In this document: positions 7,621-14,830 of the stretch, piece by piece
Layout: each line of letters begins with the position of its first letter
How positions within the stretch are numbered: the first letter of the stretch is position 1
NCBI GenBank assembly: GCA_013289475.1
Contig: JABCZW010000018.1
Span: 1 to 45,217, forward strand
Direction: 5' to 3'
Source of the DNA: Bacteroidota bacterium
GTDB taxonomy: Bacteria; Bacteroidota; Bacteroidia; JABEUT01
Length of the DNA stretch: 45,217 bases
Made by a program: the position numbers and the translations under genes
The notes under the pieces: generated by a model
Told to the model about the DNA's origin: nothing
What the model saw: the letters and a program-made list of their open reading frames with translations, nothing else
Database searches by the model: none

Positions 7621-7628
7621 TACTTTTG
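7621..7628 (+). promoter_or_regulatory. -7 promoter element (TACTTTTG)
   Basis: TACTTTTG matches TAnnTTTG. It lies 44 bases before the candidate ATT start at 7673 and 305 bases before the first in-frame ATG at 7934, so it supports translation beginning well upstream of that ATG. Confidence 0.5.
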
Positions 7629-7672
7629 TTACCTTAATACTTATTACCCCAAGCCTGAACACAACTAATCTC

Positions 7673-8434
7673 ATTAAAAACTATAAGTCATTAGTAAAAC
7701 TAACTGCTTGGTTTTTCGCTTTTAACTTTTCGCTTTTAACTTTTAACTGCATTGCCCAAAGCAAAACCATAACCATCAGCGGTAAGGTAACTAACAACAG
7801 CGGCAACGATAACCTTTACCAGGTAATTGTAGTTAACGAACGCTCATCGGAAGGTACGCTTGCATCTGCGGGGGGAGTTTTTAGCATTAGCGCCCTGAAA
7901 ACAGATACTATATTATTTACTGCCAGCGGCTTTATGGTTAAAAAGGTTTGCCTTAATGATTCGGTATATAAAGAACACTATACCATTGCCATTAAGCTCG
8001 ACAGCCTGCACCTGAGCCTGGCAGAAGTAAAAATATACCCGGTTAAAAGTTTACGTGAAATTGACAAAGACAAAAGCCGCCTTGGTACTGCACCAAGCAC
8101 CGACCTGTACCAAAATACACACTTGCTTAGCAGCCCTGTAACATACCTGTTCGAACGATTTAACAGCATGGAACAATCAAAGCGCAAAGTGGCACAACTG
8201 GAAGACGAACAGCAAAAACGTGCGGTACTTAAAGACCTGTTACACTTATATATAAAGAATGATATTATGAGCCTCGATGATGCCCAGTTCGATACATTTA
8301 TTGACTACCTGAACCTTAGCGATAGCTTTATAAGAACCGCTACCGATTATGAGTTGATTATGGCTATTAAATATAAGTACGAAGCATTTGTAAATGCTAA
8401 TTCATACTACACGGCCCCGGCAAAACACCAATAA
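7673..8434 (+). CDS. exported CarboxypepD_reg-like protein lacking an ATG start
   Basis: The first in-frame ATG is at 7934, but the frame is open from 7598 and encodes, before that ATG, a typical exported N-terminus: basic KNYKSLVK, a hydrophobic core, FNCIAQ, then ITISGKVTNNSG, the first strand of a CarboxypepD_reg-like beta-sandwich. No ATG, GTG or TTG occurs in frame between the stop at 7595 and this leader. An ATT codon at 7673 gives a textbook leader (M)KNYKSLVK; CTG at 7655 is an alternative. From 7673 the product is 253 residues. The C-terminal half is helical and charged (RKVAQLEDEQQKRAVLKDLL). The leader's core is built from a repeat also found in the large terminase gene. A mutated ATG or an assembly error is also possible. 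Confidence 0.7.
   Translation: MKNYKSLVKLTAWFFAFNFSLLTFNCIAQSKTITISGKVTNNSGNDNLYQVIVVNERSSEGTLASAGGVFSISALKTDTILFTASGFMVKKVCLNDSVYKEHYTIAIKLDSLHLSLAEVKIYPVKSLREIDKDKSRLGTAPSTDLYQNTHLLSSPVTYLFERFNSMEQSKRKVAQLEDEQQKRAVLKDLLHLYIKNDIMSLDDAQFDTFIDYLNLSDSFIRTATDYELIMAIKYKYEAFVNANSYYTAPAKHQ
7712..7750 (+). repeat. CTTTTAACTTTTCRC repeat inside a signal peptide
   Basis: Tandem copies of CTTTTAACTTTTCGC encode the hydrophobic core FAFNFSLLTFN. The same repeat, in the same frame sense, encodes FNFSLSTFNSQ in the large terminase (21620-21719), and relatives lie at 23241-23270 and 23478-23508. Confidence 0.6.
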
Positions 8435-8519
8435 TTTTTCCCAAGCATTACTTTTTATCGACTGAAAAACCACGTTTAACTGACATTAATCATGTTTGTC
8501 GAATTTATTTAAATAGTTC

Positions 8520-8551
8520 TTGCATTACGCATAATCAATTATCTATATTTG
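8520..8551 (+). promoter_or_regulatory. promoter of the candidate small RNA
   Basis: TATATTTG at 8544-8551 with TTG at 8520-8522, a 21-base spacer. The predicted transcript start is near 8556. No reading frame of note starts downstream before 8826, so the product is probably an RNA. Confidence 0.55.
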
Positions 8552-8555
8552 TAGT

Positions 8556-8763
8556 CCCAAAAACGAAAATGCCTGTTTAGGGAAGAAAACTAAATCGTTC
8601 TTAAATAAAGTTTACTGGTATAAATCTAAACTGGATAAAGTTTCGTATATTAGTAGAGTGGCATATATAAAATATTAAACGAATGCCCTTCTCTGAGTGG
8701 TGGGAAGGGTACGAGCCGGGAGCTTAGAGGAGCCATCTTCTAAACCCGGCTCACCTTTTTATT
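8556..8763 (+). ncRNA. candidate structured small RNA upstream of lspA
   Basis: This 390-base gap between genes has its own promoter (8544-8551) and a terminator (8713-8763), implying a transcript of about 205 nt. Paired elements: an 8-bp hairpin 8686-8693 with 8702-8709; an 8-bp perfect hairpin 8713-8720 with 8745-8752, capped by a second TTAGA/TCTAA helix; and GAATGCC 8681-8687 complementary to GGCATTC 8764-8770. Further copies, ATGCC at 8569 and GGCAT at 8660, could form competing helices. The length suits a 6S-type RNA, but the 5' and 3' ends do not obviously close as 6S requires, and I do not recognise a family. lspA has a separate promoter at 8798, so a leader riboswitch is less likely. 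Confidence 0.5.
8713..8763 (+). terminator. intrinsic terminator of the candidate RNA
   Basis: GAGCCGGG and CCCGGCTC pair perfectly, with a secondary TTAGA/TCTAA helix in the loop, followed by ACCTTTTTATT. It is the most GC-rich stretch of an otherwise AT-rich gap. Confidence 0.65.
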
Positions 8764-8797
8764 GGCATTCACTACCTCTACTTAATTCATAAATACC

Positions 8798-8805
8798 TAC
8801 TTTTG
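8798..8805 (+). promoter_or_regulatory. -7 promoter element (TACTTTTG) for lspA
   Basis: TACTTTTG matches TAnnTTTG and ends 20 bases before the GTG start at 8826. Confidence 0.5.
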
Positions 8806-8825
8806 ACTTTCTTTTTTAAACAATT

Positions 8826-9464
8826 GTGAAAAGGCCCCTGCTTATTATTTTTCTTGTATTGCTTATTGACCAGGCAATAAAAATTTATGTAAAGCTTCAT
8901 TTTGTAGAAGGTGAGGAATACAAACTCACTTCCTGGTTCATTATTCACTTTGCCGAAAATAACGGTATGGCCTACAGCATGGAATTTTCGGGCAAGTACG
9001 GAAAGTTACTTCTGAGCCTGTTTCGTATTGCAGCCATAACAGGCATGTGCTGGTATGTAAAAAAACTGGTTGATGCAAAAGCCCACAAAGGACTTATAAC
9101 AAGCATCGCTTTTATTATTGCCGGTGCATTGGGGAATGTTTTAGACAGTGCTTTTTACGGGCTTATCTTCAGCGATAGCAGTTATGAAGTGGCTAAATTT
9201 CTTCCGCAGGGTGGCGGCTATGCAAGCTTTCTGCACGGCAAAGTAGTAGATATGCTTTATGCTCCTATAATTGAGGGCCATTTCCCTTCCTGGTTCCCCA
9301 TATGGCATACCGAGGAATTCGTTTTCTTCAGGCCGGTTTGCAATGTCTCCGACTATTCTGTTTCTATAGGTGTAATACTGATTTTGCTTTTCAACCGTAA
9401 GTTTTTTCCCAAGAAAATTGAAAGCCAGCCAAGCGCCAGCTATCGCGAAGAGGTTTTAAAATGA
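8826..9464 (+). CDS. lspA: lipoprotein signal peptidase (signal peptidase II)
   Basis: 212 residues with a GTG start. Known role: LspA cleaves prolipoprotein signal peptides ahead of the lipidated Cys in the inner membrane. Family motifs in order: DQAIK (15-19), ENNGMA (44-49), GALGNVLD (100-107), GKVVD with catalytic Asp142, and VCNVSD with catalytic Asp176. At least three further hydrophobic segments are visible. The long segment between residues 108 and 137 and around 143-168 matches the enlarged Bacteroidota form. Cys172 replaces the usual Phe before the Asn of the last motif. Several lipoprotein genes in this window would be its substrates. Confidence 0.93.
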   Translation: MKRPLLIIFLVLLIDQAIKIYVKLHFVEGEEYKLTSWFIIHFAENNGMAYSMEFSGKYGKLLLSLFRIAAITGMCWYVKKLVDAKAHKGLITSIAFIIAGALGNVLDSAFYGLIFSDSSYEVAKFLPQGGGYASFLHGKVVDMLYAPIIEGHFPSWFPIWHTEEFVFFRPVCNVSDYSVSIGVILILLFNRKFFPKKIESQPSASYREEVLK

Positions 9465-9478
9465 TAACATTTGTTATC
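9463..9478 (+). terminator. small hairpin at the lspA stop codon
   Basis: GATAAC and GTTATC pair around an ATTT loop and overlap the stop. The stem is short and no T-tract follows, so it is only a possible pause or terminator. Confidence 0.3.
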
Positions 9479-9538
9479 GTTCACGTATAGTTGAATGGCG
9501 CAACTTTGTGCAATTAAGCTCTAACCATGCACGATTAA

Positions 9539-11953
9539 ATGAAAACGATTAAAAGATTATTGTGTGCAGCTATTCTTTTCTTTACTGTTCAAACTTCGTT
9601 TGCTCAAAAATGGCTTTGGGTAAATGCTGCTGCCAATAACGACACCAGCACACGCTGTGTACCCTGGGCAAATGCAACCGACACAGCAGGTAATGTATTT
9701 GTAACAGGTGGATACACGGGAGCCACCACCTTCGGAACATTTCCTATAAACTCGATGTTCGGAAAACCCTTTGCGGCATTTTTGCTTGTTAAATACAGTG
9801 CTGCCGGAAATGTATTATGGGCAAGAACATCGGTAACAAAACCTCCCTATAGCTGGTGCTTTGCCTTTTCAATAGCTACCGATAAAGCAGGTGATGCTTA
9901 TGCCACCGGTACGTTTTACGACTCAGTTTCGTTCGGGGCACTTACTATTTCAAACCCCAGCCCTAACCCAAATATGTTTTTGGTAAAATACGACCCCAGC
10001 GGAAATGTGCTTTGGATACGAACCCCTGCCCCACATTCTTCTCAATGCAGTGCACAGGGAAACTTTGTGGCAGTCGACCCAAATGGCAATCCTTATGTAA
10101 CGGGAGTATTTAACGACACTGTTTCTTTTGGTGCAAACACACTTACCAACGGAAGTAATAATGGTAATGCATTCATAGTTAAATACGACCCTAATGGAAA
10201 TCCAATATGGGCGAAGAGCCCTGCATGTATTTCTTGCGCAGCACTTGGCTCAGGCATAGCTTCCGATAATGCCGGCAACATTTATGAAACGGGCAATTAT
10301 AATACTGCAACTGCTATATCGTTCGGCGCATTTAACCTGGGCAACGGGCTAAGCCGCAATATGTTTTTAACCAAGTACGATGGCAACGGTAATGTGTTAT
10401 GGGCAACCAACGCAAGCTTGCCAAGCACCGCAAGCGCCATTAGTAAAATAGCTGGGCTGGGAGAATATGTAACTACCGATGCCGCCAACAATGCATATGT
10501 ATTGGGCAATTATATAGATACCGCCACATTTGGCACACATACTATCAGCGATGGAATTAACAGCACCTACGGCAATATTTTTGTAGCCAAGTATTCGGCT
10601 GCGGGCAATAATATCTGGGCCAAAAGCGGAACTATACCCAATACCATAAGCTTCGCAACCGATTATTCTGTAACAAGCGACCGCTGGAACAATATTTATG
10701 TATCGGGAACATTTAATACCAGCCTCACCTTCGGGGGAATTAATTTAACTGCACCTGCAAATACCCAGCCTTCGTTTATTATAAAGTTAGATTCTGCCGG
10801 TAATGCCCTTTGCGGCAGCTCGGTAAACAACCAGCGAAACACCAGTATTGCTGTAGATGTATCGGCTGGCACAGGAGTAACTGCCGACCCCAAAGGCCCC
10901 AATGTTTATTTTACGGGGAACATACAAGGCTTTAACCAATGCCTGTTTGGAACAGATACCGTTAATGGCATCGGTGAGATCATTGGCATTACCGGCAAAT
11001 GGACCTGCGGCACTTGTAATGTAGCTCCTAACCTTACAGGATTAACATCAGTCTGCAACGGGCAAACAATTACACTTGTTGCAGGCGGAGGATTGAATTA
11101 TGTTTGGAGCACCGGCAATACGGGCGACAGTTTAACCTTTAGCCCATCTGTAAGCAAATACTATTACGTTGCTATTAGTAATGATTCATGCACACGAAAT
11201 GATAGTATTGATATAACCATTCATCCTGTCCCTACCCCAACAATCAGTAATGCACAAACTATTTGTGAAGGAAGCACTGCCAGGCTTTCTGCTTCAGGCG
11301 GATTGGCTTATTCATGGTCACCGGTGACAGGATTAAACTCAGGTACTGTTGCAAATCCTAATGCCAGTCCTGCCACAACAACCAATTATACCGTAACCAT
11401 ATCGAATGGCTTTTGCAACGCAACCGACAGCACTACTATATATGTAAATCCTTATCCTGCAATCGCAGCTTGTTGTGATACAAGTATTGCTCCCGGGCAG
11501 AGTGTACAACTTAACTCTTCGGGCGGGGGAACATATTCGTGGCAAACATCATCGGGCCTTAGTTGCAACAATTGCCCCAACCCTGTTGCATCGCCATTGG
11601 TTAGTACTACTTATACGCTTACTATTACAAGCGACAGCGGTTGCTCTGTTGCCAGAACCATAACCATTGATGTAAATTGCGGCGAGGTATTTATCCCTGA
11701 AGCATTCTCTCCTAACGGTGACGGAAAGAATGATGTATTATATGTGCGTGGCGATTGTATTAAAACATTAAGCTTTATGATATTTGACCGATGGGGTAAC
11801 CGCATATTTGAGACTACCGATAAATATATTGGCTGGAATGGCGAATACAAGGGGCAAGCTACGAATACAGGCTCTTATGTTTATTACATAAGCGCAACCA
11901 ATTACGATGGAACATCCTTCACTAAAAAAGGCAATGTGGAATTGGTGAGGTAA
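9539..11953 (+). CDS. T9SS-exported surface protein with SBBP and Ig-like repeats
   Basis: 804 residues. A signal peptide (to about residue 22, SFAQ) precedes a propeller-like region to about residue 480, with repeats such as FIVKYDPNGNPIWAKS, FLTKYDGNGNVLWAT and DNAGNIYETGNY (SBBP-type beta-propeller units). Then come two or three Ig-like domains (TTNYTVTISNGFC, STTYTLTITSDSGC) and a C-terminal gliding-motility/CHU_C domain beginning FIPEAFSPNGDGKND and ending KKGNVELVR. That last domain is the known type B T9SS sorting signal, so the protein is inferred to be secreted or anchored at the surface. Its stop is adjacent to the convergent gene ending at 11954. Confidence 0.92.
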   Translation: MKTIKRLLCAAILFFTVQTSFAQKWLWVNAAANNDTSTRCVPWANATDTAGNVFVTGGYTGATTFGTFPINSMFGKPFAAFLLVKYSAAGNVLWARTSVTKPPYSWCFAFSIATDKAGDAYATGTFYDSVSFGALTISNPSPNPNMFLVKYDPSGNVLWIRTPAPHSSQCSAQGNFVAVDPNGNPYVTGVFNDTVSFGANTLTNGSNNGNAFIVKYDPNGNPIWAKSPACISCAALGSGIASDNAGNIYETGNYNTATAISFGAFNLGNGLSRNMFLTKYDGNGNVLWATNASLPSTASAISKIAGLGEYVTTDAANNAYVLGNYIDTATFGTHTISDGINSTYGNIFVAKYSAAGNNIWAKSGTIPNTISFATDYSVTSDRWNNIYVSGTFNTSLTFGGINLTAPANTQPSFIIKLDSAGNALCGSSVNNQRNTSIAVDVSAGTGVTADPKGPNVYFTGNIQGFNQCLFGTDTVNGIGEIIGITGKWTCGTCNVAPNLTGLTSVCNGQTITLVAGGGLNYVWSTGNTGDSLTFSPSVSKYYYVAISNDSCTRNDSIDITIHPVPTPTISNAQTICEGSTARLSASGGLAYSWSPVTGLNSGTVANPNASPATTTNYTVTISNGFCNATDSTTIYVNPYPAIAACCDTSIAPGQSVQLNSSGGGTYSWQTSSGLSCNNCPNPVASPLVSTTYTLTITSDSGCSVARTITIDVNCGEVFIPEAFSPNGDGKNDVLYVRGDCIKTLSFMIFDRWGNRIFETTDKYIGWNGEYKGQATNTGSYVYYISATNYDGTSFTKKGNVELVR

Positions 11954-12598
11954 TTAAAATCTAGCGGTTAGTCCAACTTCACCAAAGTAAGGCGTACCTA
12001 TTGCAAGTTCAAAATGCAAAGCTAAATTACCAACAGTTCTTATACCAACTGGTATCTGGATGCTTGGAAATTTCAGAACATGATTTTCTCCCAAATAAGG
12101 CCCAAATGCTGCCATTGGTGAAGGAGTGGGAGTTATGATATCTGTCCAATATGATACACCACATCTAAAACCCATATATATCTGTGTGGCTTTTGTAGAA
12201 CGAACAACCCATAAAACTCTTGCAGCTATATTCAATCTAGTTAAATTCTCCGTAAAGCCATATACCGTATACTGGCCTGCAGGAATTCCTGTTGCAGTTT
12301 GATATGCAACACCTAAGCCAAGAGTCATTTTATCTTTTATACCGTAATCTACTGTTCCATTATAAACTAATGATTGTGACGTACCCTTGGCTTCATTTCC
12401 ACCAGGGCTAGAATATAACCCTATTAGTATTGTGCTCTGCCCTATCCCAGCACTGATAAATACCTTCCCCTTAATACTTAAATGCTTCCAATCGGTGCTA
12501 TCTTTTTTAACAATTGCTTTACTTGTATCCTTTTGAGCAAAAGCTGCAAGTGACACTACAACTAAAAGAATTATTATTTTATATTTTAAGTAGCTCAT
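11954..12598 (-). CDS. outer-membrane beta-barrel, tandem paralogue 3
   Basis: 214 residues, the last of three adjacent minus-strand paralogues. Signal peptide ends near LAAFAQ. The mature protein alternates strands typical of a small (about eight-strand) outer-membrane barrel: KVFISAGIGQSTI, QSLVYNGTVDYGI, LGLGVAYQTATG, FTENLTRLNIAARVL, CGVSYWTDIITPTPSP, AIGTPYFGEVGLTARF. It ends in Phe, as barrels often do. The polar KDTSKAIVKKDSTDWK stretch after the leader is longest in this copy. Spacing of 8 bases to the next copy suggests one transcript. Function unknown. Confidence 0.85.
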   Translation of the reverse strand: MSYLKYKIIILLVVVSLAAFAQKDTSKAIVKKDSTDWKHLSIKGKVFISAGIGQSTILIGLYSSPGGNEAKGTSQSLVYNGTVDYGIKDKMTLGLGVAYQTATGIPAGQYTVYGFTENLTRLNIAARVLWVVRSTKATQIYMGFRCGVSYWTDIITPTPSPMAAFGPYLGENHVLKFPSIQIPVGIRTVGNLALHFELAIGTPYFGEVGLTARF

Positions 12599-12606
12599 TA
12601 TGCTTA

Positions 12607-13212
12607 TTAAATCCTAATGGTTAATCCGCCCTCTGCGAAGTAAGGAGTGCCTAAAGCAAATTCTGCATGAAGGCCAATGTTGCTTATAAAATACCTGGCA
12701 CCAATCAATAACTGGAGGCTTGGGTATTTTGTAACATGATTATCATTAAGTATAAGTGCTCCAGATGAAGTAGGGCCCGGAACAGGTGTTATTATATCTG
12801 TCCAGTATGATATGCCTATTCTATATCCTCCGTATAGCTGAAAATGATTTGAAAGATATGTATTACCGAGAAACCGTAAAGCTATATTCCATCTGCTAAA
12901 ACTCTCAGTGTATTTAGTATTACCCGATTCAAAAACACCATTAGCAGTTTGGTATGCAACTCCTGCACCTATTGTTATAAAATTAAAAAAACCGTAGTCT
13001 ATTGCGCCGTTATATACTATTGACTGCGCCTTAATTATTCCATCATTTTGTGTTTGGCCATTCTCAAGGCCATATATATTCCATAATATAGTACTCGCGC
13101 CTATTCCGCCGCTTATAAAAACCTTTCCTTTTATATTATTATTGGAAGCATCTCTTTGCCCAAAAGCCGCAAGTGACAATACAATGAAGAGTGTGGTTAT
13201 TCTAAACTTCAT
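12607..13212 (-). CDS. outer-membrane beta-barrel, tandem paralogue 2
   Basis: 201 residues, leader ending LAAFGQ. Shared blocks with its neighbours are KVFISGGIGASTI, QSIVYNGAIDYGF, IGAGVAYQTANG, RIGISYWTDIITPVPGP and ALGTPYFAEGGL. It ends in Ile instead of Phe. The central loop (NIYGLENGQTQNDGI) differs most from the other two copies, which fits divergence of surface-exposed loops after duplication. It is 15 bases downstream of paralogue 1. Confidence 0.85.
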   Translation of the reverse strand: MKFRITTLFIVLSLAAFGQRDASNNNIKGKVFISGGIGASTILWNIYGLENGQTQNDGIIKAQSIVYNGAIDYGFFNFITIGAGVAYQTANGVFESGNTKYTESFSRWNIALRFLGNTYLSNHFQLYGGYRIGISYWTDIITPVPGPTSSGALILNDNHVTKYPSLQLLIGARYFISNIGLHAEFALGTPYFAEGGLTIRI

Positions 13213-13227
13213 GAGTGATGAATACTT

Positions 13228-13830
13228 TTAGAACCTGAACGTAGCTCCACCTTCTATAAAATAAGGAGTGCCTAAAGCAGCTTCAACATGAAAGCCTACA
13301 GGGCCTGCAAAAAGCCTTATACCAATAGGTGCTTGTACACTTGGGTATGCGGTATTATTGCCCACCGTTGGTTGGATGGATGAACCTGCCGTTGGTGTTG
13401 GAGTTACTTTATCTGTCCAGTATGATACACCACCCCTGAACCCACAATATACTTGCATGTTACGCGTAGAATAAACCACGTATAAAACTCTGGCTGAAAT
13501 ATTTAAACGTGTAAAGTTTTCAGTATAACCCTGCTCATACATTGCCTCGGGGCTGCCTGTGCCACTTTGGTATGCAGCGCATATACCTACCATTACCTTA
13601 TCAGAAATACCATAATCTACCATACCGTTATATACCAATGATCGTGATAAGTTATATAGTGGTGCCTGCTGGCCCGAATACAAAAAAGTAAAGATGGTGC
13701 TCTCACCAATTCCGGCATTAACATAAAATTGCTTTTTAACGCTTACATGTTTCGAAGCGCTATCGTTTTGTGCAAAAGCTGCAACAGAAACAGCAATAAG
13801 AACGATTGTGAGTTTGTGGTTTAGTTTCAT
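13228..13830 (-). CDS. outer-membrane beta-barrel, tandem paralogue 1
   Basis: 200 residues, leader ending VAAFAQ. Blocks shared with the other two copies: FYVNAGIGESTIF, RSLVYNGMVDYGI, GICAAYQSGTG, FRGGVSYWTDKVTPTP and ALGTPYFIEGGATFRF (C-terminal Phe). It is the promoter-proximal copy, 7 bases downstream of the thioesterase gene, so the four minus-strand genes 14266 to 11954 may form one operon. Whether the barrels relate to the thioesterase is unknown. Confidence 0.85.
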   Translation of the reverse strand: MKLNHKLTIVLIAVSVAAFAQNDSASKHVSVKKQFYVNAGIGESTIFTFLYSGQQAPLYNLSRSLVYNGMVDYGISDKVMVGICAAYQSGTGSPEAMYEQGYTENFTRLNISARVLYVVYSTRNMQVYCGFRGGVSYWTDKVTPTPTAGSSIQPTVGNNTAYPSVQAPIGIRLFAGPVGFHVEAALGTPYFIEGGATFRF

Positions 13831-13837
13831 GGTATAT

Positions 13838-14266
13838 TTAATTTATGTGGTTAACTACTGCTACTGTAAGCCTGCTAATGCAAACCAGCTCTCCGGCTTC
13901 GTTCTTAATTTCTATTCCCCATACCTGTGTGCTGCGGCCTGTATGTATGGGCCTTGCAGTACCGGTTACAATGCCGCTCTTTACTGCCTTAATATGGTTT
14001 GCATTTATGTCGATACCTACACAATGGTATTTACTCTGGTCGACTGTAAGCATAGCGCCCATACTGCCCAATGTTTCGGCAAGCACTACCGATGCCCCGC
14101 CATGCAAAATGCCATAAACCTGGTGGGTGCGCTTATCTACGGGCATAGTGGCTTCAATATAATCTTCGCCCATTGCGGTAACTTTAATACCCAGCACTTC
14201 CATAATAGTATTGGCAGCAAACTTGTTAAGGGTTTCGAGTGGGTGTATCTGTAATTTATTCTTCAT
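13838..14266 (-). CDS. hotdog-fold acyl-CoA thioesterase, YdiI/MenI-like
   Basis: 142 residues, the usual size. The motif RTHQVYGILHGGASVVLAET (residues 46-65) is the PaaI/YdiI-type active site, with HGG at 55-57 and Glu64 as the expected catalytic base. GIDINANHIK and STQVWGIEIKNEAGEL also match the E. coli YdiI/MenI pattern. In that family the enzyme hydrolyses 1,4-dihydroxy-2-naphthoyl-CoA in menaquinone synthesis; no other men gene is nearby, so the substrate is not proven. Cytoplasmic. It heads the row of three beta-barrel genes. Confidence 0.9.
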   Translation of the reverse strand: MKNKLQIHPLETLNKFAANTIMEVLGIKVTAMGEDYIEATMPVDKRTHQVYGILHGGASVVLAETLGSMGAMLTVDQSKYHCVGIDINANHIKAVKSGIVTGTARPIHTGRSTQVWGIEIKNEAGELVCISRLTVAVVNHIN

Positions 14267-14396
14267 TCAATTATACTTGTGGTAAAGCTAACGAAAAAAC
14301 GGACATAATATTTTTCCGCATTATCCGTTATATTATATAATGAAACTAATTTTTGTTAGTAGCGTAGACAGTAAACAATTGTAACACCTGTGTATC

Positions 14397-14633
14397 ATGA
14401 AACGTATCATCTTTTTCTTCATCTTCGGTGCTTTAGCATTTCCCGCATTCTCTCAATGTACTTTCGAAAGCACCACTAAGGTGCGCAAGGACCAATACAG
14501 CAAGTCATCTCAGACCAATATAAAGGATTCTCAAAATGCCATGGATAAGCAGCAGACTGCTTTTCAAAAGCCACATTACCAGGCCGACTTAAAAATGGCT
14601 CCTAAAAAGCGTAAGGACAGGTCGCAGTACTGA
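14397..14633 (+). CDS. small basic exported protein
   Basis: 78 residues with a signal peptide MKRIIFFFIFGALAFPAFSQ. The mature part of about 58 residues is Lys/Gln/Ser-rich with one Cys (QCTFES) and a very basic tail (MAPKKRKDRSQY). No domain is recognised. The composition suggests a disordered periplasmic or surface peptide. The 197-base gap after it is AT-rich, with no other gene visible. Confidence 0.7.
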   Translation: MKRIIFFFIFGALAFPAFSQCTFESTTKVRKDQYSKSSQTNIKDSQNAMDKQQTAFQKPHYQADLKMAPKKRKDRSQY

Positions 14634-14771
14634 GCATTTCTTCTTATATTCGGTATTAATCTGTAGTAGCAAGCCTTAGTACTAACCAGTTTAAGCTACC
14701 TATAATCAGGCGATTTTAGTGTGTTAACAATCTAATAGCCTAGCTATAGTAATTATTTAAATAATTAACTG

Positions 14772-14779
14772 TATATTTG
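14772..14779 (+). promoter_or_regulatory. -7 promoter element (TATATTTG)
   Basis: TATATTTG ends 51 bases before the ATG at 14831. It would drive the large surface protein and probably the M28 gene 21 bases behind it. Confidence 0.5.
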
Positions 14780-14830
14780 GCAATAGCGATATTTTATAAT
14801 TAAATAGTTTCAATTAAAACATCTCCCTGG

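Noticed and set aside
8713-8752. tRNA-like stretch (GAGCCGGGAGCTTAGAGG)
   Set aside because: It looks like an acceptor arm plus D-arm start, but there is no anticodon arm, T-arm or GTTCGA-type loop, and it folds better as a terminator.
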